Assembly: GCF_000004075.3 (NCBI RefSeq) | Contig: NC_026661.2 | Coordinates: forward strand, 3,658,001-3,722,000 | Direction of reading: 5' to 3' | DNA length: 64,000 nucleotides | From: Cucumis sativus | Taxonomy: Eukaryota > Streptophyta > Magnoliopsida > Cucurbitales > Cucurbitaceae | Shown: in pieces, positions 1 to 10,005 of the stretch | Layout of the letters: the number at the start of each line of letters is the position of its first letter | Numbering within the stretch: position 1 is the stretch's first letter | Notes under the pieces: model-generated | What the model was told of the DNA's origin: nothing | Databases searched by the model: none | Seen by the model: the letters and a program-made list of their open reading frames with translations, nothing else | Program-made: the position numbers and the translations under genes

Positions 1-109
1 AATGTTGCTTTATTCTCTTTTCTTCTAAACCATTAATTCCTCTTGCCTTAATTAAATATATACTAATGCTTCCTGCCCTCTTCCCACTTCAACACATCTG
101 TCTTATTTC

Positions 110-112
<3 letters not shown>

Positions 113-158
<46 letters not shown>
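113..158. repeat. (AT)n microsatellite
   Basis: A pure alternating AT run of about 23 units. The neighbouring DNA up to about 860 is AT-rich and no gene can be seen in it. Confidence 0.95.
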
Positions 159-160
<2 letters not shown>

Positions 161-863
161 CAAACTTTTCAATACAAAAAATATAGCACTAATACACACA
201 CTCTCCAACTTTCCATACTCCAAACCAAACGATGAATATTATTCTTTTCTGATTTGACCTCACTCATCAATATACAACGTTTCATGTTAATGAGTTAGTT
301 TAAAGTAGGATATAAATTAATGTGCAAGTTTTAATCGTCAACATTGATGAAGTTTAGTTAGTAAAATTGAATATTTAACACTATTTTATAAAGTCACAGA
401 ACAAAACATCTCCTTTCCTTCTAAATATACATATGGGAGATTAATTAATTAATCAATCCACAAATTTCTATATTCTTTTCTTTTTCCATTTTCATTTCCA
501 CGAAAAAATAAAACCACGAACCTGTTTATAATTTTCATTCTATTCCACACTTTTTCTTTCTTTTACTCTAAAATCATTTCATTTTAGTACAAAAATTTGA
601 TCTTAGACATATATAGATGTATGAGTTAAGCTAAATTCTCGACATGGAAATGTAGTTAGAAGTTTTTTTTTCATGAGCTACGTTTTCGTAGAGTTTTTTC
701 TTTTAATTAAAAGCAAAATTGAAATGACAGTTTGAGTCGTCCTTACAATCCATCTCCATGCAGATGAGATATATCTTTGGTCATTTACACAGTCAATTGG
801 GTTCATTGAAGTAAGAAACTAGATCTACTGTGTGTTAGTAAAGTAAATAATGATGAATTAAAT

Positions 864-905
864 CCCTCTCTCCTCTCTCTTCTCTCTCTTCTCTCTCTTC
901 TCTCT
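864..905. promoter_or_regulatory. CT-rich (GA/CT) tract upstream of the SRS gene
   Basis: About 42 bases made almost only of CTCTCT/TTCTCT units, some 350 bp upstream of the TATA box of the SHI-type gene. Pyrimidine-rich (GAGA-type) tracts are common in plant promoters and can be bound by BBR/BPC proteins. A regulatory role here is inference; it may simply be a microsatellite. Confidence 0.5.
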
Positions 906-1212
906 AAACCCCCCAAAACTTTTTCTTTTTCCTTTGCAAAAGAAAAAGGAAAGAATCCCAAATCCCTCTGTATTTTATAGAGTAGTATGAGTGAGTGTGT
1001 GTGTTGGTTTAGTTGTGTTAAATGATCAGAGCAAATCCCGGCAGTATTAAAGACGACGGCATTTTCAGGCCATATTCTTCCAAAATATTCCACCGGTAAC
1101 CCATAACCTAACCCTCTTTCTTAATTTCTTCTTTCACTTTCAACTTTTATCCCTACAAAATTAATAAATTTCTAAAATTTAACCTACAGATTTTTTTGCA
1201 GGGCCTTTGAAG

Positions 1213-1222
1213 TATATATAAA
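1213..1222 (+). promoter_or_regulatory. TATA box of the SRS gene
   Basis: TATATATAAA lies 52 bases before the start codon at 1274. That would put transcription start near 1245 with a short leader. No other start codon lies between it and the CDS. Confidence 0.6.
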
Positions 1223-1273
1223 GTCATTAGCCAAATTAAGATTGGTATAGAGAAAAATTAAGTTGAAGAAAGT

Positions 1274-2437
1274 ATGAGAGGGTTGTTGTATTTAGGTGGG
1301 AAACAAGAGGAAGATGAAGAAGAAAGTCTAAGATCAGGAAGAGAACAACAATTGTTTTTGTATAGTACAAACAATAACAATAACAATGAAGAGATCTACT
1401 CCAAGGGATTGGAGATTTGGCCTCAACAAAATGTGGAGAACTACATTTCCTTTGGAGTTGTGGGTCCTACTAGGAAGAACTTGATCATCAACGCCTCCGA
1501 TCATGAGTTCGTTTCCAGATTAGGGTTTTCGATGATGAGAGGAGGATCAGGTGGTGGTGGTGGGATGAATTGTCAAGATTGTGGGAATCAAGCTAAGAAA
1601 GATTGTTCTCATTTGAGGTGCAGGACTTGTTGTAAGAGTCGAGGGTTTCAATGCCAAACCCATGTTAAGAGTACTTGGGTTCCGGCTGCTAAGCGACGGG
1701 AACGACAACAACAACGTCATCAGATTTTTCAGAACCATCGTCGACAACAATCTCAAGCAAATCAATCAGATCAAACCACTCTCAAAAGACTTGGAGAAAA
1801 TCAGCCACTTCTTGCAACTCCTACTGTTACTTCAGGTAAATTAAACAAATAAATAAGCTTAAGCCGATGGTTTACGGTAAAATTTATTATGATTATTATT
1901 ATTATTTTTAAGTTCAAACAAACATGGGGTTGGGATGGAGGTGGGGATGATTTGGACCTCGAACTCAATGATGTAATGGCTTAGATTGGTGGAGATGATT
2001 GCTTTGAGTGTTTGTTCTAATCAATGTGGTTCTGAATTAAATTAGGGTTACAAGTTGCACATTTTCCAGCTGAATTCAATTCCCCAGCTAATTTCCGGTG
2101 TGTAAAAGTCAGTGCCATTGACAACGTTGAAGAACAATTAGCTTATCAAACATCAGTGAACGTTGGTGGCCATATGTTCAAAGGCATTCTTTACGACCAC
2201 GGTCCCGAAAGCAGTCAAAATATGAGTATCGATATTGGTGGCGAGAGCTCATACTGCCACAGGGGAGAAGACGACAGTCAACTGCTCGATCTCGTGATTG
2301 GAGCATCCAACGGGAGCGGGAGAGTTAGCCAATCATCATCATCTGCCCCATTTGTGGAATCTTCACTGTATCCTATCCCAATCAACCACACATACAACAA
2401 CGCCGGTACGCAATTTTTTCCATCCACAAGAACCTAA
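1274..2437 (+). CDS. SHI-RELATED SEQUENCE (SHI/STY/LRP1 family) zinc-finger transcription factor
   Basis: Nuclear transcription factor of the plant-specific SHI/STY family. Known members activate auxin-biosynthesis (YUCCA) genes and shape gynoecium, stamens, leaves and lateral roots. Two exons, 1274-1835 and 2046-2437, join in frame (GT at 1836, AG at 2044-2045) to give 317 residues. The RING-like zinc finger, CX2CX7CX4CX2CCX6C, spans residues 100-127 and is followed by a basic stretch (KRRERQQQ). The IGGH domain is encoded by exon 2, with [18 protein letters not shown] at about residues 225-242; it has VGGH where IGGH is usual. A glycine run precedes the finger and an Asn run lies near residues 33-38. 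The N-terminal segment (FLY..., [11 protein letters not shown]) resembles the SRS5/SHI branch, but the exact paralogue cannot be fixed. The intron between the two conserved domains is normal for the family. Confidence 0.93.
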
Positions 2438-4384
2438 CAAAAATGGAGATTCTTAATTAAACTAGAAAAAGAAAAACTTCTCCATTTTATGATGTGTTGA
2501 ATGAACACAATAAAATAAGATCATGATGTTATTTTAATTAAATTAATGTATGAGTATACAATGGTGATGATGATGATAACTAGATACAACTTCTAAATTC
2601 TATCCATCCCTACGTTATATTTAATTTTGCATTCTCATATGTCATAAATTATCATATGAGCATAGCTAAATTTATAATTTTCATCCATCAATCAAAGGTT
2701 TGAATATTCATTTTCTATAGTTGAAAAAAATTAATAAATACAAAAAGGCTAAGCTTATGACCATAAAACAGGGCAAATAATAGATTTTGCATGTTATTAG
2801 TTTTGGATCAATAATGTGTTTAGAGGCTCGTATGCATGCTAAGAGAAAATATTAAAATATTGATTTACAATATTAATACATATATTTGAACTAAGTCGAT
2901 ATTATCTATGGTCATATATAGATGTCAATAAATTTTTTTATTAAATCAAAATATTTATAAAAACTATTTAAATAAATAAATATGCTTTTTGTATTCGTAT
3001 TCATTCAAATTTATTAATGATATCTTTTTTATGTGTATTTATAAAATATATGTAAATATATAAGAAATATTGGGTGATCAAATATTCAACCCTCTCATTT
3101 ACATGTATATGTATGGTTGAATGTGTATGGATTAATTTTTTTTTTTTTTGAATATGTGATTAAGTAGATCATTTGTGGAATTTAATTAATTTATCTTCTT
3201 TTTCATTGCTTTTTATTATATTGTCCGTACTTTGTCACATGATTGGCTTCTATGCTAATTGAAGACCATGGGAGTATTCTTATTCATTAAGGTCTTTGTT
3301 TTATTTAGTTCAATTATTATATGTCAACTTAAATAAATTAAGTACTATACTTCATATATTTAATGCCTTTGATTTTCTTTTCTCTTCTTTTTTGATTTAT
3401 GACGTACTAGGGTTTATACTTCATGAGTTTGCACTTTATTTTTTCTAATTGAATTTTGGTATTAATTTGTTTAACTAGCTACTTTTGTTGATACTGCAAA
3501 CAATTATCATGGCTTGATTTGAATCAATATTGCTCTAATTTGTTGGATGGATTTTGTGCCAAATTATTAGTTCTTTCACATCTCACTATGGTATATATGG
3601 AGATTATTGTCCAACACACACACACATATCAATATATAAATATTATTGCAAAGCTGCATAGTTGATAATCATCTAGCTTCAATCACACATCATCGCTGCG
3701 GTGCTGTTCAAAATTGTGCCATTAGGCTAGAGCATCACATGTAGCATTGTGTGCCATGAGGTTTAGGGTTTTTAATATTTCTAGACACACATACTCTTTG
3801 TTAGATGAGAGATTATTCACTACAGTGTGATGTACAAAATTTTTACAATTAAACATATGTGACTTACATTTTGGATGGAATTTTAGAGATCAGTAGAGAA
3901 ATAGAAACAAAAACAGAGATTAGAGGCTATATTTTTTCCAATTTCCAATATTACACTATGTGTCGTAATAAACCCTATAATAACATCAAAAGGCCTAATA
4001 ATGGCTATAGATTTTATTCTTGGAGTCCTTTTTGTTTTTCCTCAAATAAATCAAAATCCACATGGATTTGTGGGTTTCCAGCTTTCTGATCATGTAGCCA
4101 TACCCAGCAAATTAATAAAGGCTCTAATTGAGAGGCTTTAATTTATATTATTTATGACATTATATAGTACATATCACAGATTCTATTTAAGTTTGCTTTT
4201 ATCTAATTTTAAGGTCAAGAAATTCTATTGTGTCTTAAAGAGGGCTCATGATTGGGCTATATATATTATTTCTCTAAAACTTACGAACGATAACGAAAAC
4301 TTACGATAGGGCATGAAGGAGAGAGTTAGAGGTAGAGGAAGATGTAGGTATTTATAAAACATTAAAACAAACCACTTCTGAGAG
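2438..4384. other. Intergenic, no gene seen
   Basis: AT-rich DNA after the SRS gene, with a short CA run near 3617-3627 and poly-T near 3138. Only one short open frame occurs (near 3859-4089), with no family resemblance and no splice context. Nothing else can be supported. Confidence 0.6.
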
Positions 4385-4394
4385 AAAAAAAAAA
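4385..4394 (-). terminator. Pol III terminator of tRNA-Glu
   Basis: A run of ten A on the plus strand (T on the transcribed sense) begins three bases beyond the 3' end of the tRNA, as expected for RNA polymerase III termination. Confidence 0.8.
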
Positions 4395-4396
4395 GA

Positions 4397-4469
4397 TTCC
4401 GTTGCCGGGACTTGAACCCGGGTCTCTCGGGTGAGAGCCGAGTATCCTAACCAACTAGACTACAACGGA
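4397..4469 (-). tRNA. trnE-CTC: tRNA-Glu (anticodon CTC)
   Basis: The minus strand folds as a 73-base cloverleaf. The acceptor stem TCCGTTG pairs with CAACGGA, followed by discriminator A. The D arm contains TAGTCTAGTTGGTTAGGA. The anticodon stem-loop has loop CTCTCAC, so the anticodon is CTC and it reads GAG codons. The T arm has GGTTCAAGTCC. There is no intron and no encoded CCA, as in nuclear plant tRNA genes. The internal A and B boxes are intact and a T-run terminator follows, so it looks functional. Confidence 0.97.
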
Positions 4470-6096
4470 TTTGTAATCTCAGTGAGTATAATTTTCAAAA
4501 CATCCAAAAAGTATAAAACTTTAGAAACTTTCCTAACTAAACATAGTTAAATTGAAACGTAATTTGAATTGGGAAAAAAGTGCTAAAAGATGAAAGTTAA
4601 AAAGAAGTCACGATTCAAAGATTAAATCGACCTATTATGACACACACACATATTTTTTAAGGGATAGCCCAAAAACAAAGTGGGGTATAGAAAGTGAGTC
4701 GAGGGATCCAAAGCTTAAGAAATAAGGAGTTGACTCAAAAACCTAAAAGAAAAGGAGAAAGAGACTATAATAATGAGAGGAAAAGAAATACCTATTTTAG
4801 TTGCACAACTCACATTTCCTAAAATATGAAATTTATGAAAGCCAACTTAAAAACCAACGTGTGGTTTCGTTTTGATTTTGTCAAACAATCTCTTCTCTCA
4901 AAAATACAAATTTGTGGTTGTAGTCAAAATCAAAAACATTTTTCTTTTAAAAATCAAAATTTGACATTTTAAATTTAAACTAAAAGTATTAAAACACCAA
5001 GATTTTTCTTTCTTTTTTTTTTCTTTTCGTGTGTGATAAAAAGAGCACAATGATGTTAGGTGGTTCCTTGGATATTGGACAATCAATATAGGGAAACTTT
5101 AGTTGGATGTGTTTGGAGTTAAAACTTGTAAGGGTATATTTAGTTGAGTTTGTAGGCCACTTTTTTGGTTGGGTATAATTGGCATCTAAAATAACCAAAC
5201 AATTGCAACCCCACCACTTGCAATCATCCACCCCCTCACTCTTCCAAACCAAACAACTCTTTCCTTTCTATATCCCAATCTTATTTCTCAACAATACCTC
5301 TTACTTTTACTATTATTGATCAATTTCATATTGCAACTATTAACTCTGCATAAGCCGTTAAATAGAGTATAGTATCATTAAATAGAATATAATGACTAAT
5401 TATTCTAATAGAACAATACAATCAAACTACTCATCTTAATTAGTTATTTGCTTTCAAACTCAACTAAAGAAAGAAGAAGAGGAGAGAAAAACTCTTCAAA
5501 TTAAAATGAGATATTATATTACACATGAACAAATAATTAAAGGTTGAGCAATTTAAAACTCTTTAAATATAGAATAATAAAATAACAATGGAGCCATATT
5601 TCAATACATCTAAGCTGTATAATTACTTTACAAATTCAAACATAACTCATCAAACAAAAGAAACTATGTATTTGACATACAAAAACTAATTAAATTTGTA
5701 AATGAAACAATGTCTAATTGGATGTTTGAGTGCATAATTTGAAAGTTTCAGCAATGAATTTAATTCATGTTTTCAAATACTCAACTTATCACTTTAATTT
5801 TCTTTCACTACCTTTCTATAAAATTCAATAACAATTCCCTCCAACATCTCAAACTTATTTGTCAAAATTCATTTTACATTTGCATCATTTGGCCCAACTA
5901 TTTCTTCCAATTTTGGTTAGGATCTCATTGGAAAAAAAGAAAGAAAGAAAAAAAAAACCAAAACCAGTACCTTTTGATTAAGTGGGGTAGAAGAAAGAAG
6001 TATGCTTTAAGGCATCCTATCTGTACACCACATTTGGTTGGGTTTGTGGGGTTGAAAAAGAAGAAATCACAAACACCCAATGGAGTTTACATTACA
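4470..6096. other. Intergenic, no gene seen
   Basis: AT-rich DNA between the tRNA and the glycine-rich protein gene. Overlapping open frames near 4898-5252 and 5767-6165 are low-complexity and lack any family signature. An A-rich block near 5933-5960 is the most visible feature. Confidence 0.6.
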
Positions 6097-6097
6097 T

Positions 6098-6105
6098 TTA
6101 TATAT
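6098..6105 (+). promoter_or_regulatory. TATA box of the glycine-rich protein gene
   Basis: TTATATAT lies about 33-40 bases before the ATG at 6138, so the leader would be very short. It is the only good TATA match in the 150 bases upstream. Confidence 0.5.
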
Positions 6106-6137
6106 GGGCTTTCAAACAGTAGATCCAATTGCAAGAA

Positions 6138-6716
6138 ATGGGGTGGGAAAATCCAATCAAATTAAGTGCTTTGGTGATTTTAGCAACAGTGATTTCTGGG
6201 TCAAGAGCTGCTGAAGGTTTAGGAAATGGAAGTATGCCCATGAATGTAACTTTCTTAACATTCTCAGAGCTGCCACAGAGGAATGCAGGAGAGAGGAGAA
6301 ACAGTTCTAGCAATAGTACTACAGTGGAGGTCAGCAAGCAAAACGGGGGAGGAGGCGGCGGCGGCTATGGATGGGGATGGGGCAGCGGTGGTGGTGGAGG
6401 AGGAGGAGGAGGAGGTGGTGGTGGAGGTGGTGGAGGATGGGGATGGGGTGGAGGTGGAGGTGGGTGGTGGAAATGGGGTTGTGGAGGACAGCCAAAATCC
6501 GAGAGAGTTGGACGACGCGACGATAACGGAGGAAGCAGAAATGTGAAGGGAAAGAGAATGTACAGCGAGAAAGATTATAGAATGGGAGAATTTGCGCAAT
6601 GTATGGTGAAAGGAAGATGCAGAGGAATGAGATTAGATTGTCCACTCCATTGCGGCGGACCTTGCTTTTATGATTGTCGATACATGTGTAAAGCTCACTG
6701 TAATCGACGCCCTTAG
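6138..6716 (+). CDS. Secreted glycine-rich protein with cysteine-rich C-terminus
   Basis: Single exon, 192 residues. The start is the ATG at 6138 (MGWENPIKLS); no upstream ATG is in frame. Residues 1-25 look like a signal peptide: a short N-region, a hydrophobic core LSALVILATVI, then small residues before a likely cut near SRA/A. The middle is a Gly/Trp run (GGGG, GWGWG, WWKWG) of roughly residues 70-115. The last about 55 residues carry eight cysteines, mostly paired (CRGMRLDCPLHCGGPC, then YDCRYMCKAHC), with one more just after the Gly block. The layout suggests a disulphide-stabilised head on a wall-associated or extracellular glycine-rich tail. A family with this C-terminus occurs in other plants, but I cannot give it a functional name. 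The Gly run is encoded by near-pure GGA/GGT/GGC triplets, so its length may vary between strains. Confidence 0.8.
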   Translation: MGWENPIKLSALVILATVISGSRAAEGLGNGSMPMNVTFLTFSELPQRNAGERRNSSSNSTTVEVSKQNGGGGGGGYGWGWGSGGGGGGGGGGGGGGGGGWGWGGGGGGWWKWGCGGQPKSERVGRRDDNGGSRNVKGKRMYSEKDYRMGEFAQCMVKGRCRGMRLDCPLHCGGPCFYDCRYMCKAHCNRRP

Positions 6717-8024
6717 TTTGCATGATCCGCCATAACTTCTACAATAACCACTCTTTAGCTCAACTCATTTTAATTTGACTGCTAATTGATCAAAAGGAAG
6801 TTGATTTTGATTCCTATCGTTGAAACTCTTTAGTTTGTGTAGCTGTTTCACCTTAGTGTGAGGGAGATGAATTGGATTGCTAAGTTTTTGTGAAAGTGTA
6901 ATATATCATTTTGCTTGGTTTGGGCAGAGAAATGATTTTCTCTCTTTTCTTTTTTAGCTCAAGTTGAATGTGCAAAATCAGCCTTAAAGAAAGTCCTTTT
7001 CCTTTTCATTGATTGGTTTTGATGGTTTTATATTTGTAGTGCCATGTTTTATATTTATGCCCAAATTTTGCAATTGGTTGGCTAATCTAATGAAGCCTAA
7101 CTTATTTTCGAGAAAAAAAAGTAAATTGGACTTAATACATTTACGGTTAACGAGTTTAGTTTTGTTGTAATTAAAGATTGAAGGTTCGATCATTCATCGA
7201 TCTCTGTAGTTGTTATACTAAACAAGAAAATTATTTCAATGATAGATTAACATTAAATTGAGAGATAAACGTAAATAAATTCATGAATATAAAAAAGTAA
7301 TAAAATATTACTCGTTTTAAAAATATTCCTATATACTCTTAATTATTATCTATTCCGATTAATTATACATATACTTCCGTTGGTTGAGAACAAAGGTAGG
7401 TTGTCATATTCATATATATGCATGACATGATAAATTTTAATGATATTATGTTTAAAAATTGAGAATATTGCACGTTTGAAAAAAATGCAACTCAATTATT
7501 TAAAAGTAAAAATATCTATGTATTATACATATGAATTAGATCATGTACTCTAAAGTGTCTAGGAATTTTCACTTATATATGTTTAATGATATGTCTTTAA
7601 AATACATAGACAAATATATGTTAGGAGTGATATTAGACTAAAATTTAACTAAAAACAAAAAACTTGAACCAAAATTGGCTTAGAAGGTGCTAAAACAACA
7701 TGATGATCAAGATGCAAAAAAGATGTAAACCAAATCAAAACGTCTAGGTGATCATCAATCTTTCTTGCATTTAAAATATTTTCAAAATGTTGACGTGAAA
7801 GGACGCTCTTAGACCAAAATTAACACAAGATCGAAGAGAGTTGTCTACCATGATTCAAGCTATATGTTTGACCTCGATCAAGGTTGACTCTACAAGGCAT
7901 GCACCGCAAGCACATTGGAAGTTTTTTCTTTGTTCTTGTGGATCTTTCTTTTACAAATTACAAATTTAACTGTTAGTGTCAGTTGAGGATCAAGTGCATT
8001 TAAAGGTTAATAATATGTCTAAAC
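6717..8024. other. Intergenic, no gene seen
   Basis: 3' flank of the glycine-rich gene, then AT-rich DNA. From about 7640 to 7990 the base composition is less AT-biased, with phrases such as ACCAAAATTGGCTTAGA and GACCTCGATCAAGGTTGACT that look like eroded repeat DNA. No reading frame or terminal structure could be recognised. Confidence 0.5.
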
Positions 8025-8414
8025 TCAATCAACACAAACAATATTTAATAATATGTAATAAGGAATGAAAGATAGGAAGGAAATCGAAGAGCAAACTTCT
8101 TTCTTATTCAAAATGGTAAGTAGACATACAAACAAAATACCAAGCGCAAAAGGCCTGCCATTGCAATGAAATGCAGGAGATTTCAAGAACATCTTAATGG
8201 TGTCAACCAAAGTAGAATCTCCGCCGCTATCGCTATCGCTGCTACATTCGTTCCTCTTCTCCATCTCGACCTCATACCTTATTAGTAAAGAACAGAGAGG
8301 AAGGACATCCACAGAAGTTGAAATCCTCCAATGTTCCAGCGAGAGAGAATCTGTGGTTATTTCTAATTCCACTACAGCATCAACAAATGGAAAAATGCAG
8401 TCACCATCATCGCT
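8025..8414 (-). CDS. Orphan exon-like reading frame, unidentified
   Basis: An open frame entered from a good acceptor (CTGCAG at 8415-8420, intron-like T/A-rich DNA upstream). It starts SDDGDCIFPFVDAVVELEI and continues through LSLEHWRISTSVDVLPLC and SDSDSGGDSTLVDTIKMF. A possible donor, GTATTT after GCGCTTG near 8124, would end the exon after NGRPFAL. Otherwise the frame runs on through hydrophobic sequence to a stop at 8025. There is no ATG at the front and no matching exon within several hundred bases either side. It reads like ordinary globular protein, unlike the surrounding junk frames. It may be a captured gene fragment, a pseudogene remnant or the tail of an undetected gene. Family not recognised. 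Confidence 0.3.
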   Translation of the reverse strand, partial: SDDGDCIFPFVDAVVELEITTDSLSLEHWRISTSVDVLPLCSLLIRYEVEMEKRNECSSDSDSGGDSTLVDTIKMFLKSPAFHCNGRPFALGILFVCLLTILNKKEVCSSISFLSFIPYYILLNIVCVD

Positions 8415-8420
8415 CTGCAG

Positions 8421-9083
8421 TTGGGTTTATTTATACAAATTAATATCAACATTTTATATCCTTTCTTCAACACACTTCCATTACAAACAAAAACAACTTT
8501 AAAACCCCAATTTCTTTCATTTTCATCTTTTTAAAACAAATTTCAGGCTAGAAAAAGGTATTTGTATGAGTTAAATTTTATTTAACCAATAAGTTTAAGG
8601 AGGTGGAATCAAATTGTAATGAATTAAATATCATTTTCACACTTATAATTAGAAATTTATTCAATTATAATTTTTAATCTTTCCATAAATCTTAAATCTA
8701 ATCAACACAATTATATATTCAGAATATTTTTAAAAAAATATTATTTATTAGCATTTTTGCTATGAATTTTAAAACATATTTTATTATGTCATGAAAATTA
8801 TTATTATTATTTTACCCAATATGGTAAAAAAAATTGTTTCAAAGACTAAAATTAAAATTCATTGAAAGTAAATTAATTAAAAAATGGGCAAATTTAAAAG
8901 TGTAAATTAGACTAAGATTGTAAGATTAAAATGATAAAAATATTCATTAACATTTTAAAACTATAATAATCACTTCCTACCACTATTACTATTTCTTTGT
9001 TTCAAAAGCTATGAATTACAATCTTTTGTGTTTTTCAACAAAAGAAAAAAGTGGTATTTTTTTTCTAATTTCTTGTTTGTGTG
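8421..9083. other. AT-rich spacer before the BBX gene 3' end
   Basis: Very AT-rich, with no coding frame recognised. If the BBX gene has a third, short exon it would have to lie here, but I could not find a convincing one. Confidence 0.5.
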
Positions 9084-10005
9084 TTAAAAAGTGGAGAGTA
9101 TGAGATTGAGTTCAACAATGATACGTTGAAACGATTGTATTTTCTTTTTCGAGAAAAAGAGAAAAGTGAGTGGGCAGACCTTAGAGAAAGCAAGAGGATG
9201 AGGAGGAGGAGCATTAGTAGTAGTGGTAGAAGAAGAGTCAAGAAATTCTTCAAAATGCCATTCGGGAAGCGGCTCAATCAAATACTCCGCCACACCGTTC
9301 ATTGACCCGCAACCGTGGGCGGCGGAGGCAGTGGCCGTAGAACTCTCAGCAACGGAAGGCGAATGGGAGACAGGAGTAGAAGAAACATTATTAGCCCCTA
9401 CAAGGTGCGAATTGGAATTAGGTAAAGAAGATAATGAAAAAGCAGCAGCTGATGAAAGCTTAACACCAGTAAGAAGAAAGCGTTGGTGATTCCGAGTAAC
9501 TTGATTCGCCCAATGGATTGCAACATCACAGTCCTTGCACAGAATCGCCCTGTCTTCCTGACAGAACAAGAACGCTCTTCTTTCCTACAACGAAGATATT
9601 TGAACGATAGTGAACATACAAACACAAAGTGTACCCAAAAGCTTAGACTTCCCTCCATCATCTGATACCATCCTCATCATAAATCACTAACTCAATACAA
9701 AATATGGGTCAAAAGAAAATTTTAATATAACAACTAAAATTAGATTTAAATAGAGCTCTCTCATCTCAAAACTAATTATTATGGGAGAAAGGTGAGGAGA
9801 CCTGACAGATATCGCAAAGAGGAAAATGGTTGTTGTTGTTGTTGTTAGGGTAGAGGAGAGGGAAACGATGGTGATTAGAGGAGAGGAGATCGGGTTGTTG
9901 TTGGTGGTGGAGACGGTGGTCGCAAGAGGAGCAGAGGGCGGCGTCGTCGGCGGTGCAAAAAAGCATCGCCTCGTCTTTGCTGCACACGTCGCACTGGATT
10001 TTCAT
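9084..10005 (-). CDS. Double B-box zinc finger protein (BBX20-25 type, no CCT domain)
   Basis: Transcriptional regulator of light signalling; relatives BBX20-23 act with HY5 in photomorphogenesis. Exon 1 is 10005-9802, 68 codons starting MKIQCDVC. Exon 2 runs from 9584 to a stop at 9084, giving 234 residues. B-box 1 occupies about residues 5-47, with Cys/Asp/His ligands CDVC, FCTADDAALC and CDHRLHH. Its usual ANKLASKH-like segment is replaced by Gln/Ser-rich sequence, so it is atypical. B-box 2 is orthodox: LCDIC at the exon joint, then LFCQEDRAILCKDCD and HQRFLLTG. The tail EYLIEPLPEWHFEEFLD matches the conserved C-terminal motif of the BBX20-22 branch. There is no CCT domain. The donor is weak (GTCTCC) but is the only one giving an in-frame join. 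The last about 25 residues after LAFSK look intronic (AAG/GTCTGC), so the true 3' end may use a further small exon. Confidence 0.85.

Noticed and set aside
6264-6723. Long minus-strand frames rich in Ser/Thr/Pro/His
   Set aside because: Complement of the GGN-coded glycine run, which has no stops in several frames.
9081-9489. Plus-strand open frames with Glu/Arg-rich peptides
   Set aside because: Mirror frames of the BBX exon 2; no start context and biased composition.
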